DNA of 64,000 bases from Geothrix sp. PMB-07 (GCF_030758935.1 NZ_CP132333.1:558001-622000), one strand, 5' to 3'; shown: positions 25,277-34,710, counted from the first letter of the stretch. Notes: generated by a model not told the origin, from the letters alone. Translations and numbers: made by a program.

Positions 25277-27454
25277 CTAGAACTGCACCGCATAGGCCAG
25301 CTTGGCGAAGAGGCCCCGCTCCACCATATGCTCCGAGCCGATGGGCGCCAGGGGATCGCGGCGCCGCTGGCCGGACCAGCCCAGGTAGGCATTGGTGAAG
25401 GCGTTGGGCTGCCAGCCCAGGAACACCTTCAGGAACTTGTCCACGGCCTCCAGCTCCGACCCGTCGTAGCGCACCACGAAGGCCTGGGTTTTCGCGTAGA
25501 AAGCATGGGGGAACTGCCAGCTTCCGGTCAGCGTGAGTTCCCGGGCGCGGATGAGGCGCAGGTCGTCGGCCTCGCGATCCAGGTTCGACTGGAGGGCCTG
25601 GAGGTTGTAGGAGATGGACCCCACGGTGCCGTAGAGGAAGAGCGAGCCCGAGCGCAGCCTGGCCGGGTCGCCCGAGGCCAGGTCGATGGTGCGGGCCTGG
25701 GAGGCGTTCCAGCCGAACTGCGCCGGGGAATGCTTCCGCCAGTTTCCGCCGATGGTGAGGGCCCGGGCCGCCACGGATTGCCCATGGTCCTCGCCCCAGG
25801 TGCGGCCGGCCACATCCCAGTTGATGAAGAAGCTCAGGCGGCCGGCGGTTTCCAGGTAGCCGTCCAGCCCCACCACCCGGTCCATGGGGTCGCCGTTCCA
25901 CCAGGTGAGGCGTCGCCCGCGCAGGGTGGCGTTGGCCTGGGAGAGCAGGCCCTCGTTCCAGTTGCCCCGCCACTGCAGGCCCGCGTTCTGGCGGCGGTAG
26001 CCCTGCAGATCGGTGAACCCCGAGAGCAGCACCAGGTCGGGGCTGGTGGCCTGATCCACCACCCAGGCGGACCAGTGGCGGGTGTTCCAATCCAGTTCAC
26101 CGGAGAGCGCCGTGCCCCGCTGGGAGGACAGGGAACCGTCGGCCTGGGGCAGGTGGGCGGTGGCCGTTACGGCGCTGCCGATGACGTGAAATTCGGAACC
26201 CAAATACTGATCCAGGTAGATGCCGCCGCTCTGGCCGCCGGCGCGGGCCGGGCCGTCGAGAAGACTCTTGTCTGTGCCCAGGAAGGACAGTCCCGAGCCC
26301 CGGTCATCCAGCTGCAGCCTCATGGCGGCCGCGGTGTCGCGGGTGGCGCGGCCATCCACGCCCTCTGCGCCGTTGGATCCGAGCACCAAACCGCCATCCT
26401 GATCCTTGGCATGGAGCACGCTCCAGGTCGCGAAGGACGCCTGCCCCGAGGCCTTCACGCCATAGAGGGGGTTCTGGATGGCGCGGCTGAAGAACTGGCG
26501 CTGGGCGCCCTGCAGGCCCAGCAGATCCATCCCCTCCAGAAAGAAGGGCCGCCGCTCGGGGTAGAACACCTTGAAGCGGCTGTTGATTTGCAATGGGTCC
26601 ACGTCCGCATCCGCCAGGGCGAAATCGGGCCGGTACGTGCCTTCCAGGGTCAGGGCCGAGGTGGCGTAGCGCAGGTCCATGCCCAGGCAGGCCTGGTTTT
26701 TGGATGACGCGCTGGGATCGGCGGCCAGGGATTGGGTGCGGTTGAAGGTGGTGAAGGGGATGACCAGGAAGGGCGAGCCGGGTTTGTCCACGGGCGCGCC
26801 GGACACCCGCGCCATCTGGCAGATGTCGCACTGGATGTCCTTGCTCATCCGGGGCCAGGAGATGCCGTAGCGGCGCTCGCGCGGGATGATGCGGAGGATG
26901 CGGAGCGCCCAGTCACCGGGCATGCGGCGCAGGCTGCTGTAGGGAATGCGCATCTTCACCACATAGCCCGTGGGGGTGAGCACGCCCGTGGAATCCCAGA
27001 GGCAGTCATAGGATGAATTTTCGCCGGTGCTGTCTGTGGCGATCTCGTCGATCTGCCCGCCCAGGGGCGTGACGAAGAAGCGGATGATGCTCTGGCCCTT
27101 GCCCGAGGGATCGAGGTCGATGCCCACGAAATCGAAATCCCCGCTGTTGTTGTCCCGCATGTGCCGGGCGGCGCGGATCTTCGAGGGTTCCGGGTCCATG
27201 GCCTCGATGGCCACGTAGAGGGCGTCCGGGCCCCAGCCCAGGTGGGTGGTGGTGGGCCAGCGGTTCTCGCCCTTGTCGTCTGGCATGATCATGCCGTAGT
27301 CGCGGATGTCGAGGGTTCCGCTCCAGGTGGAAAGATCCGCGTCCGCGGCCATGGAGGGCGCCTGGGCCAGCCTGGGAATGGCCACCTTGGGCGGGTTGGG
27401 GGTCTGCGAGGCCAGGACGGGCATGCAGACGAAGGCCAGGACGGAAAGGCGCAT
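25277..27454 (-). CDS. DUF5916 protein: CBM9-like domain plus outer-membrane barrel
   Basis: 725 residues. Signal peptide (1-16), then a family-9 carbohydrate-binding-like domain (about 30-215; DADLSTWSG, HLGWGPDALYVAIEAMDP, VGIDLDPSGKG) and a long C-terminal region of alternating amphipathic strands with frequent aromatic residues, ending in LAYAVQF, a barrel-closing strand with terminal Phe. This is the DUF5916 arrangement; function is unknown but an outer-membrane role in glycan binding or uptake is plausible. ATG 27454 is preceded by a GGGGA site. Stands alone between the ABC genes and rimO. Confidence 0.82.
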   Translation of the reverse strand: MRLSVLAFVCMPVLASQTPNPPKVAIPRLAQAPSMAADADLSTWSGTLDIRDYGMIMPDDKGENRWPTTTHLGWGPDALYVAIEAMDPEPSKIRAARHMRDNNSGDFDFVGIDLDPSGKGQSIIRFFVTPLGGQIDEIATDSTGENSSYDCLWDSTGVLTPTGYVVKMRIPYSSLRRMPGDWALRILRIIPRERRYGISWPRMSKDIQCDICQMARVSGAPVDKPGSPFLVIPFTTFNRTQSLAADPSASSKNQACLGMDLRYATSALTLEGTYRPDFALADADVDPLQINSRFKVFYPERRPFFLEGMDLLGLQGAQRQFFSRAIQNPLYGVKASGQASFATWSVLHAKDQDGGLVLGSNGAEGVDGRATRDTAAAMRLQLDDRGSGLSFLGTDKSLLDGPARAGGQSGGIYLDQYLGSEFHVIGSAVTATAHLPQADGSLSSQRGTALSGELDWNTRHWSAWVVDQATSPDLVLLSGFTDLQGYRRQNAGLQWRGNWNEGLLSQANATLRGRRLTWWNGDPMDRVVGLDGYLETAGRLSFFINWDVAGRTWGEDHGQSVAARALTIGGNWRKHSPAQFGWNASQARTIDLASGDPARLRSGSLFLYGTVGSISYNLQALQSNLDREADDLRLIRARELTLTGSWQFPHAFYAKTQAFVVRYDGSELEAVDKFLKVFLGWQPNAFTNAYLGWSGQRRRDPLAPIGSEHMVERGLFAKLAYAVQF

Positions 27455-27515
27455 AGAATCCCCGGGCGGGTGAGTAACCTTGCCTACGAGAGTCTTCGCA
27501 GATCGGTTTAGTGCC

Positions 27516-28892
27516 CTAGGCTTGCCGGGTCCTGAAGGCCGCCTCATAGGCCGCGGTGCTGGCCTCCAGGCCACCCTCTTCCACTTCGCCGATGAGGTCG
27601 TAGGCGTGGGCCTTCACAATGCGCACGCGCTGGATGGTGTTCGCCTGGGGGGCGCCATCCACCAGCAGCACGTTGCCGTCGATGTCCGGGGCCTGGCCAG
27701 CGTGGCGGCCTTTCACGATGAGATCGGTTTCCTCGTGGGCGCCTTCCACCAGCACGTCGATGACCTGGCCGACCTTGGCCTGGTTCAGCTCCCGGGCGAT
27801 CTTCTGCTGCAACTCCAGCAGGCGGCGCTTGCGGGCCTCCTTGGTGCGCTTCTGGATGGGATCGCCCAGGGCATAGGCCGAGGTGCCTTCTTCGGGGCTG
27901 TAGGTGAAGACGCCCACATGCTCGAAGCGGGCCTCCTTCACGAAGGCCTTCAGTTCCTCGAAGGCGGCTTCGTCCTCGCCGGGGAAGCCTACGATGAAGT
28001 TGGAGCGGATGGCGATGCCCGGCACGATGCGCCGCACCTTTTCGATGAGCTTCAGGAACTGGGCGCGACTGCCACCCCGGGCCATGGCCTTGAGGATGCC
28101 CGCATCGGCATGCTGCAGGGGCATGTCCAGGTAGCGGGCGCAGTTGGGTGTTTCCGCCATGGCGTGGAGCAGGCCATCGGTGAGGCGGTTGGGGTAGGCG
28201 TAGTGGATGCGGAACCAGCGCAGGCCTTCGACAGTGCCCAGGGCCCGGACCAGCTTCTCCAGCGCGTCGGGATCGCCGAAGTCGCGGCCGTAGTCCGTGG
28301 TGTCTTGGCCCACGAGGCTGATCTCCAGCACGCCCTGGGCCACCAGGTTGCGGGCCTCCGCCACCACGCTCTCGATGCTGCGGCTGCGCTGGCCGCCGCG
28401 CAGCTGGGGGATGACGCAGAAGGCGCAGGCATGGTCGCAGCCCTCGCTGATCTTCAGATAGGCACTGGCCTTGGGGGTGGTCAGCATGCGCGGGCTGGCC
28501 TCGGTGTAGAGGTAGTCCGGATTGGGGTTCAGCTCAAAGCTGGCGCCCGCGCCGATGATTTCGGCGATCTGCTCGATGTCGCGGGTGCCCAGGCAGGCGT
28601 CGATCTCGGGCATCTCGGCCATGAGTTCATCCCGGTAGCGTTCCACCAGACACCCCGCCACGATGAGTTTCTCGCAGGCGCCTTCCTGCTTCATGGAGGC
28701 GGCCTGCAGAATGGCTTCGACGCTTTCGGCCTTGGCCGCGTCGATGAACCCGCAGGTGTTCACCACCAGCACCTGAGCCTCCTCCAGCACCGGGGTGATC
28801 TGGTAGCCCTTGAGGCGCAGGTGGCCCAGCATCACCTCGGAATCCACGAGGTTCTTGGGGCATCCCAGGGACATGAATCCGACTTTGGTCAA
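27516..28892 (-). CDS. rimO: Ribosomal protein S12 methylthiotransferase
   Basis: 458 residues with an N-terminal UPF0004 domain carrying cluster cysteines in SLGCPKN, NTCGFID and AGCLVERY, a radical-SAM domain with the CDHACAFC motif (CxxxCxxC), and a C-terminal TRAM domain (about 375-445). RimO adds a methylthio group to Asp88 of S12. The start is probably TTG 28892, which has GGAG at a five-base spacing; GTG 28898 and ATG 28874 are alternatives. Confidence 0.95.
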   Translation of the reverse strand: MTKVGFMSLGCPKNLVDSEVMLGHLRLKGYQITPVLEEAQVLVVNTCGFIDAAKAESVEAILQAASMKQEGACEKLIVAGCLVERYRDELMAEMPEIDACLGTRDIEQIAEIIGAGASFELNPNPDYLYTEASPRMLTTPKASAYLKISEGCDHACAFCVIPQLRGGQRSRSIESVVAEARNLVAQGVLEISLVGQDTTDYGRDFGDPDALEKLVRALGTVEGLRWFRIHYAYPNRLTDGLLHAMAETPNCARYLDMPLQHADAGILKAMARGGSRAQFLKLIEKVRRIVPGIAIRSNFIVGFPGEDEAAFEELKAFVKEARFEHVGVFTYSPEEGTSAYALGDPIQKRTKEARKRRLLELQQKIARELNQAKVGQVIDVLVEGAHEETDLIVKGRHAGQAPDIDGNVLLVDGAPQANTIQRVRIVKAHAYDLIGEVEEGGLEASTAAYEAAFRTRQA

Positions 28893-28992
28893 CGGCACTC
28901 CAGAGCCCCGGCGGGGGGAACCTCATAGGATACAACGGGCCACCGATGACGTCTCTAGCGCGTGTTAAACTCAATCCCCTTCCGGACCGGCC

Positions 28993-30609
28993 ATGAAACT
29001 CACCCTCCAGGTTGATGGTGCCCTGCATCCCGTGACGCTCACGGAAGAGGGCGTGACCATCGGCCGGGGGGACCAGGCCACCATCAAGATCCAGACGAAC
29101 GCGGTCAGCCGCATCCATGCCCGGGTCTTCCTGAGGAACGGCCAGCCCCACGTCATGGACATGAAGTCCCTCAACGGGACCTCGCTCAACGGGTCGGTCC
29201 TGAACGAACCGGCCCTGCTGCATCCCGGTGACACCATTCTGCTGGGCGAAACCGCCGTGGTGTGGGTGCCGGAGGGCAGTCCGGCGCCCGCCGTGGGCCT
29301 GAACCAGGACCTGGCGCCCCGGGCGGTCATTTCCAAGATCGCTCTAGAGGATCGGGCCTTCGATGCCTCCGGCTCCATCCTGGTGCCCCACGCCAGCCTG
29401 GAGGCCATGCTGGCCCAGGCCAGCGGCCAGCACCCCTCGGGCGAAGCGGTGACGCTCTTCCAGCGCCTGGCCAGCATGGCGGGCACCCTGCTGCGGGCCG
29501 CGGGCCTCGCGGAGCTGCTGGAATCGGTGATGGGCCTGGTGACGGCCCAGATCCCCTGCCAGCGGGGCTTCATCCTGCTGGCAGATGCTGGGGGCGAGCT
29601 GGTGCCTGAGTTGGTTTGGGAGGAGGTGCCCGGCACCCACACGAACCCCATCAGCCGCACCATCGCCCGCACGGCCATGGACAACCGCGTGGCCATCCTC
29701 ACCACCGATGCCCGCATGGACCCCCGCTTCAGCGCCGGGGAGAGCATCAAGATCCACAGCATCACCTCGGCCCTCTGCGCGCCGCTGATCGTGGAGGATC
29801 AGGCCCTGGGCGTGATCTACCTGGAGACCAGCCTCAACAAGGGCGGCTTCAAGCGCGAGGATGAACACCTGCTCAGCGCCATGGCCAACTTCGCCGCCGT
29901 GGGCATCCAGCGCGAGCGGGAGGCCAAGTTCCGCCAGCGCCTCGAGCGCTATCACAGCCCGCAGGTGGTGGATCAGATCCTCAAATCCAGCCAGAGCAAG
30001 GAGGCGCCTGCCCTCCAGGCCCAGCGCTGCCAGATCAGCGTGCTGTTCGCCGACATCTCGGGCTTCACGCGCATGAGCGAAGGGATGGAGCCGCTGGTGC
30101 TGGCGGGCATCCTCAACCGCACCTTTGAAGTGATGACCGATCAGATCTTCAGCCGCGGCGGCACCCTCGACAAGTACATCGGTGACGCCATCATGGCCTT
30201 CTTCGGCGCGCCCAATCCCGATCCCGACCACGCCAAGCACGCCATCGAGGCGGCCATCGCCATGCAGGACTGTCTCGCCACGCTCAACGCCGCCCGGCCC
30301 GCGGGCTATCCCGAATTGAAAATGCGAATCGGCATCAACAGTGGCGAGGCCTTCGCAGGCGACATCGGCTGCGAGAAGCGCATGGACTACACCGTGATGG
30401 GCAGTACGGTGAACCTGGCCTCGCGCCTGGAGAGCGGTGTGGCCAAGCCGGGCCAGATCGTGCTGGGGCCCCGTACCGCGGAGCTTTCGGGCCGGGCCGA
30501 CCTCCGCCAGCTGGCGGGCTTTGCCCTCAAGGGCATTGAGCAGGAGGTGCGGCCCTTCGAGGTGCTGTGGACTCCGGATGCGCCGACGGGCGTGCACGGA
30601 CTGAGGTGA
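28993..30609 (+). CDS. FHA-GAF class III adenylate cyclase
   Basis: 538 residues in three domains. FHA (1-95) has GRGDQATIKI, SRIHARV and NGTSLNG, the phosphothreonine-binding residues. GAF (about 150-310). Cyclase homology domain (about 348-530) has both metal aspartates, D354 in LFADISGFTR and D398 in GDAIMAFFG, the adenine-specifying lysine in DKYIGD, and the transition-state Asn and Arg in VNLASRLE. This fits an active cAMP-producing enzyme controlled by phosphoprotein and small-ligand inputs. Divergent from rimO with 100 bases between. No membrane segment. Confidence 0.92.
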   Translation: MKLTLQVDGALHPVTLTEEGVTIGRGDQATIKIQTNAVSRIHARVFLRNGQPHVMDMKSLNGTSLNGSVLNEPALLHPGDTILLGETAVVWVPEGSPAPAVGLNQDLAPRAVISKIALEDRAFDASGSILVPHASLEAMLAQASGQHPSGEAVTLFQRLASMAGTLLRAAGLAELLESVMGLVTAQIPCQRGFILLADAGGELVPELVWEEVPGTHTNPISRTIARTAMDNRVAILTTDARMDPRFSAGESIKIHSITSALCAPLIVEDQALGVIYLETSLNKGGFKREDEHLLSAMANFAAVGIQREREAKFRQRLERYHSPQVVDQILKSSQSKEAPALQAQRCQISVLFADISGFTRMSEGMEPLVLAGILNRTFEVMTDQIFSRGGTLDKYIGDAIMAFFGAPNPDPDHAKHAIEAAIAMQDCLATLNAARPAGYPELKMRIGINSGEAFAGDIGCEKRMDYTVMGSTVNLASRLESGVAKPGQIVLGPRTAELSGRADLRQLAGFALKGIEQEVRPFEVLWTPDAPTGVHGLR

Positions 30610-30746
30610 TGGGCCTCGTGCGGCCCGCGGCAGGTTCCTCTCTACCTTTGCGCGGCCTTCAGTCCTAGACTGACATCCACCCCCGATCCTTCCAGGCCAG
30701 GCTTCGCCAACCTGGACCCTTCCACGCCTTTCCAATGGGAGCCCTC

Positions 30747-31214
30747 ATGGAACCTGTGACACCTCAGGACCAGACCTTCGGCCGCTTCGGCAAACACATC
30801 CTGATCGGGGCCCTGATCAGCGGTGTGGCCAGCGGCATCCCGCTGCTGAACATCCTCAACTGCTGTTTCTGTCTGCTCAACATGGGGGGCATCGTTCTGG
30901 CGCTGTCCATGTATCTGAAGAGCGCGCCCGGTGATTCGGTCTCCATGGGCGAGGCTGCGGGCTTCGGCGCGGCTGCTGGTGCTGGCGCCGGTGTGATCGC
31001 CGGGCTGCTCGGCCTGATCACCAGCCACATGATGGTCTCGCTGCTCTCCTCGGTGCTCAGCAGCGCCCCGCCCCAGCTGAAGTCACAGCTGGCGGCCTCC
31101 TCGGCCATGGGGGTGATGATGCTCCCCGTGAACGCCGTACTCTACGCGGCCTTCGGCGCCCTGGGCGGCATCCTCGGCATGGCCCTCTTCTTCAAGGATC
31201 GGAAGCGCGCCTGA
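30747..31214 (+). CDS. Small polytopic membrane protein, unknown
   Basis: 155 residues with about three or four hydrophobic segments (about 15-48, 65-95 and 115-150), a Cys-pair ILNCCFCLLN in the second half of the first hairpin, and a short basic tail KDRKRA. Not recognised. ATG 30747 is chosen because GGGAG lies six bases upstream; ATG 30735 is in frame. It overlaps the next gene's start by one base, suggesting a two-gene operon of membrane proteins. Confidence 0.6.
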   Translation: MEPVTPQDQTFGRFGKHILIGALISGVASGIPLLNILNCCFCLLNMGGIVLALSMYLKSAPGDSVSMGEAAGFGAAAGAGAGVIAGLLGLITSHMMVSLLSSVLSSAPPQLKSQLAASSAMGVMMLPVNAVLYAAFGALGGILGMALFFKDRKRA

Positions 31215-31663
31215 TGACCTGGACCCGGCCCCGCTGGGTCCTCGCGTTCAGAATCCTCCTCGGGGGCATCGGCCTGCTGCCATGGATCATGGCGGGTCAC
31301 CGGTCGGTGCTCCTGGAGGCGGTCTTTGGCACCACCTGCCATCGCTTGGCGGAGCGCAGCCTTCTCTTGGGCGGCGTGCAAATGCTCGTATGCAGCCGCT
31401 GCGCGGGCATCTACCTGGGGCTCCTGACCGGGGCGCTGCTGCCCGCCGGTGCCTGGGCCGTGCGCCATGCCCGGACCCTCGCGTTGGGCGCGGCCCTGCC
31501 CATGGCGCTGGATGTCCTCACCCAGGATCTGGGCTGGCACCCCAGTTGGCACCCGGCCCGGCTGGCCACAGGGTGGTGGCTGGGCCTGGGCCTCATGGTG
31601 CTGGCGGTGGCCCACCTGCGCGATTGGGCGGAGGTCAACGCTCCCAATGAAAAACAGGCGTGA
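31214..31663 (+). CDS. DUF2085 family membrane protein
   Basis: 149 residues with about four hydrophobic helices and the DUF2085 signature: FGTTCHRLAERS followed by LVCSRCAGIYLGL, a Cys/His cluster that could bind metal at the membrane surface. Function of the family is unknown. It overlaps the previous gene by one base and its stop codon lies inside the following terminator stem. Confidence 0.82.
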   Translation: MTWTRPRWVLAFRILLGGIGLLPWIMAGHRSVLLEAVFGTTCHRLAERSLLLGGVQMLVCSRCAGIYLGLLTGALLPAGAWAVRHARTLALGAALPMALDVLTQDLGWHPSWHPARLATGWWLGLGLMVLAVAHLRDWAEVNAPNEKQA

Positions 31664-31691
31664 GGCCGGTTGGGCCAGGCACGCCTGTTTT
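31651..31691. terminator. Bidirectional intrinsic terminator
   Basis: A perfect 12-bp stem, AAAACAGGCGTG (31651-31662) with CACGCCTGTTTT (31680-31691). The A tract on one arm and T tract on the other give U-rich tails in both directions, suiting the convergent genes on each side. Confidence 0.8.
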
Positions 31692-31706
31692 CGGGAGGAG
31701 TATGGC

Positions 31707-31979
31707 TTAGCCCCTCTGGCCGCTGGGCCAGGTGCCGAAGGCCAGGATGCAGAGGACGATGATCATGCCGATGCCGGGGATGAGGCAGAGCAGGGCCATG
31801 GCGCCGCTGTAGCCCGCCTTGGAGAAGATCCGCCAGAAACAGAAGACGGGGAAGATGACCATGGCCAGCAGGATCACCAGCCAGACCATGCACCCGAGTG
31901 CGGCGATTCCCGCCAGGGCAGCGCCCTCGGGGTGGGACTGCAGGAGTCCGAATGTGGGAAGGGCGGCCAGCAGGGGCAT
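31707..31979 (-). CDS. Small membrane protein, unknown (DUF5684-like ending)
   Basis: 90 residues with two or three transmembrane helices. The segment FWRIFSKAGYSGAMALLCLIPGIGMIIVL resembles the conserved hairpin of small DUF5684-type proteins: Lys-Ala-Gly turn, then a Pro-Gly-kinked helix. No function is known. It lies 53 bases downstream of dcd in the same direction. Confidence 0.6.
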   Translation of the reverse strand: MPLLAALPTFGLLQSHPEGAALAGIAALGCMVWLVILLAMVIFPVFCFWRIFSKAGYSGAMALLCLIPGIGMIIVLCILAFGTWPSGQRG

Positions 31980-32032
31980 GAATCACCTCAGGGTTGTGTT
32001 TGAGTGATTCTAGGTGATCACGCCCGGCACCA

Positions 32033-32560
32033 CTACTCTTTGATGAAATCCTTCCAGAGCATGGACGGCTGGATGCCGGAGTTGCGCTGGTACTTGCCCG
32101 ATTCGTAGCTGTCGTACTCGCCGCTGACGGTGTGGTAGAAGATCTGGCAGATGGCCACACCGGCGTAGATGCGCACGGGCTGGATGCAGCTGATCTCCAG
32201 CGTCCAGTAGCCGCAGAAGCCGATGTCGCCGAAGCCCGCGGTGACATGCACGAAGAGACCCAGGCGCCCCACGCTGCTGCGGCCTTCGAGCATGGGCACC
32301 ATGCCGCGGGTTTCGGTGTATTCGAGGGTGCGGCCCAGGTAGAGCTTTCCGGGCTGCAGCAGCAGGCCTTCGGGCGGGATCTTGAGGAACTCGATGCCGT
32401 TGGGCCGGGCCATGTCGAGTTCATGGTCGGCGTAGACGGCCAGATCCTCGCCCAGGCGCAGGTTGTAGCTGTTGGGATTGAGCTGGCTGTCCTGCCAGGG
32501 CTCGATGCGGAGACGGCCCTCCGCCTTCGCCTCCAGGATCTGCCGTCCGGTGAGGATCAT
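32033..32560 (-). CDS. dcd: dCTP deaminase
   Basis: 175 residues with the trimeric dUTPase/Dcd fold: LNPNSYNLRLG, LEGRSSVGRLGLFVH phosphate-binding loop, FGDIGFCGYWTLEI with the catalytic glutamate, and the C-terminal AGVAICQI strand. It deaminates dCTP to dUTP for thymidylate synthesis. The ribosome site GGAGG is inside a small hairpin just upstream, which may limit translation. Confidence 0.95.
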   Translation of the reverse strand: MILTGRQILEAKAEGRLRIEPWQDSQLNPNSYNLRLGEDLAVYADHELDMARPNGIEFLKIPPEGLLLQPGKLYLGRTLEYTETRGMVPMLEGRSSVGRLGLFVHVTAGFGDIGFCGYWTLEISCIQPVRIYAGVAICQIFYHTVSGEYDSYESGKYQRNSGIQPSMLWKDFIKE

Positions 32561-32563
32561 GGG

Positions 32564-32599
32564 GCCTCCAAACGGGAGGCGCCCGCCGAGGCGGGCGCC
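32564..32599 (-). promoter_or_regulatory. dcd leader hairpins covering the ribosome site
   Basis: On the minus strand, GGCGCCCGCC/GGCGGGCGCC (32599-32578) is followed by GCCTCC/GGAGGC (32580-32564). The second stem contains the dcd GGAGG, four bases before ATG. The two stems share three bases and so partly compete. Confidence 0.4.
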
Positions 32600-32620
32600 G
32601 GAACCGGGTTCAACTCTGAA

Positions 32621-33616
32621 TCAACGGTCGACCTTGAGGACTTCGGACTTGGCGATCATGTCGCTCAGACTGATGCGCTCATCGCCCTTGATGGCCAAGA
32701 CGATGAGGTTGAGCGCAAAGAAATTGCCGAATTGGCGAAGGATGGCCGGTCCGAAGCCGATTCGGCCGGTGGGATCGCCCTCGGGCACGACGCGCAGCTT
32801 CATCATCTTCTTGCCGATGCTCGCGCCGTATTTCGAGACGGTCCAGGGCACGAAGACCCAGAAATAGGCCAGCTGGGCGACAACGTTCAGGGGCAGGAGG
32901 ATGCAGCCCAGGAATGGCACGACCGAGAGAACCATGAACGCGATGGAAATGACCACCGCGGGAACCACGTCGATCAGCACCGCGACCAACCGGCTGCCCA
33001 GGTCGCCACGTTCGCTCAGGATCACGGCCTCATCGGGGATGGAAGGCAGCAGAGATCCGAGGAAGGATTGCTGAGGGGTAACCGCAGGGGTCGGCCTGGG
33101 CGCGGGCGCCGGTGTCACGGGGGGGGCGACCGGGGGCAAGGGGGGCGCCTGGGGCGGAGTCGGAATGGCCACTGGGCCCGTGGCGATCTGATCGGGATTC
33201 TTGGGTTCCATGGGGGTCGGGGCGTTGCCCACATGGATCGCGGCCAGATCATCGGCGGACATGCGCACGGTGCCGATGGGCACGGCAGGGGCATCCTGGA
33301 TGTTGAGGGCCACGGTGGCACCGGCTTCGGGGCGAGGGTCCTGGAACGTCAGCTGCACCTGGCCCAGGGTGATGCGGTCACCGTCCCGCAGTGGGGAGGA
33401 CTGCACCCGATTGCCATTCACGAGCACGCCATTGCTGCTCTGGAGATCCTGGATCTCAAAACCGCCGCCGACCTTGCGGATCACGCAGTGGTGGCGGCTG
33501 ATGCTGGGATCGGGCAGCCGGAGCGTGTTGTCCAGCTCACGGCCCATGTGGACCTCGTTATCAATGATCTCGAATTCGCGGGCTCCTGCGCTTTCGTGTA
33601 CCAGCAGTTTGGCCAT
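32621..33616 (-). CDS. FHA domain and RDD membrane domain protein
   Basis: 331 residues. N-terminal FHA domain (about 1-98) with MGRELDNTLRL, SISRHHCVI and SSNGVLVNG; a Pro/Ala-rich linker (about 100-190); and a C-terminal RDD membrane domain (about 205-325) with two or three helices, ending in GKKMMKLRVV. It would place a phosphothreonine-reading module at the inner membrane. ATG 33616 has GAGG six bases upstream; ATG 33622 is in frame. Dcd is 60 bases downstream. Confidence 0.85.
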   Translation of the reverse strand: MAKLLVHESAGAREFEIIDNEVHMGRELDNTLRLPDPSISRHHCVIRKVGGGFEIQDLQSSNGVLVNGNRVQSSPLRDGDRITLGQVQLTFQDPRPEAGATVALNIQDAPAVPIGTVRMSADDLAAIHVGNAPTPMEPKNPDQIATGPVAIPTPPQAPPLPPVAPPVTPAPAPRPTPAVTPQQSFLGSLLPSIPDEAVILSERGDLGSRLVAVLIDVVPAVVISIAFMVLSVVPFLGCILLPLNVVAQLAYFWVFVPWTVSKYGASIGKKMMKLRVVPEGDPTGRIGFGPAILRQFGNFFALNLIVLAIKGDERISLSDMIAKSEVLKVDR

Positions 33617-33751
33617 GGACATCCTCGGTTGGTGGGATGGGCCGAAGTGTAGCGCATCCTCGCGTCATGAGGATAGTCTGCGCATCTCGGTTCTTTCTTG
33701 ACGGGTCGCAGCGGACCCGCCAATCTTCCCCCACGAGATGAAGGTGCATGC

Positions 33752-34624
33752 ATGGTGCTTTTCAACGCGGCCACCAAGGAGTTGACGGCCAAGATCGTCT
33801 ACTACGGCCCCGGCCTGTGCGGGAAGACGACCAATCTCCAGCATGTCTACGACACCCTGCCTGGCGATGGGCGCGGCAAGATGCTGTCCCTGGCCACCCA
33901 AACGGACCGCACCCTCTTCTTTGATTTCCTGCCCATCGAACTGGGCACCATCCGGGGCATGAAGACCCGCATCCAGCTCTACACAGTGCCTGGACAGGTC
34001 TTCTATGATGCCACCCGCAAGCTGGTGCTCCGGGGCGCTGATGCCGTGGTGTTCGTGGCCGATTCCCAGGCCCCTGCCTTGGAAAGCAACAAGGAGAGCT
34101 TCCAGAACCTCATCACCAACCTGAAGGACCAGGGCGCGGACCTGGAGAAGATCCCCCACGTCATCCAGTGGAACAAGCGGGATACTCCCAACGCCCTGCC
34201 CGTGGAGCAGTTGAACCGGGAGATCAACCTTTTCGGCGCCCCCACCTTCGAGGCCTGCGCCATGCGGGGCGAAGGCGTCAAGGAGACCCTCACGGGCGTG
34301 GCCAAGCTGGTGCTGAAGAGCCTTGCCGAAAAATACGGCGGCGGCGTGGTGGAAGAACCGGTTGTCATGCTGGGCGGTGCGCCCCCTCCGCCGCCTCCGC
34401 CCGCCAAGGAATCCACCAAGCCGCTGGAAGTGGAAGAATTGTCTGCAGGCGAACTCCTCGAGGAGATCGACGAGATCCCTTCCGAGACCAGCCATCCGGT
34501 CGCCGCCCCTGCCTCTTCCCACATGCCCCACAGCAGCGTGGTGGAAGTGCCCGTGGTGCTGGACCGCAGCCTCTTCAGCGGCGACTCCCCGGTGGAGATC
34601 CGGCTGAAGCTGTATATCAAGTAG
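33752..34624 (+). CDS. mglA: MglA-like small Ras-family GTPase with C-terminal extension
   Basis: 290 residues. GTPase domain (about 1-190) with P-loop GPGLCGKTT, switch II TVPGQVFYDATRK (MglA-type, Gly then Gln) and NKRD base-recognition motif. The family sets cell polarity for gliding or pili with MglB roadblock GAPs. Unlike the roughly 195-residue Myxococcus MglA, it carries a further 95 residues that are Pro-rich, then acidic, ending in a basic strand. ATG 33752 follows AAGGTG. Two roadblock-type genes lie 20 kb away. Confidence 0.88.
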   Translation: MVLFNAATKELTAKIVYYGPGLCGKTTNLQHVYDTLPGDGRGKMLSLATQTDRTLFFDFLPIELGTIRGMKTRIQLYTVPGQVFYDATRKLVLRGADAVVFVADSQAPALESNKESFQNLITNLKDQGADLEKIPHVIQWNKRDTPNALPVEQLNREINLFGAPTFEACAMRGEGVKETLTGVAKLVLKSLAEKYGGGVVEEPVVMLGGAPPPPPPPAKESTKPLEVEELSAGELLEEIDEIPSETSHPVAAPASSHMPHSSVVEVPVVLDRSLFSGDSPVEIRLKLYIK

Positions 34625-34651
34625 GGCGAAAACGCGGTGCCTTTTCGTAAT

Positions 34652-34672
34652 CGCGCGATCACCGATCGCGCG
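34652..34672. repeat. Perfect inverted repeat between mglA and gltX
   Basis: CGCGCGATC, three-base loop ACC, GATCGCGCG. No T tract follows, so it may be a weak terminator for mglA or a binding site near the gltX promoter. Confidence 0.4.
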
Positions 34673-34710
34673 CTTGGGGCACACTGGAGGTTTGGATTCC
34701 GAGGGTTCCC

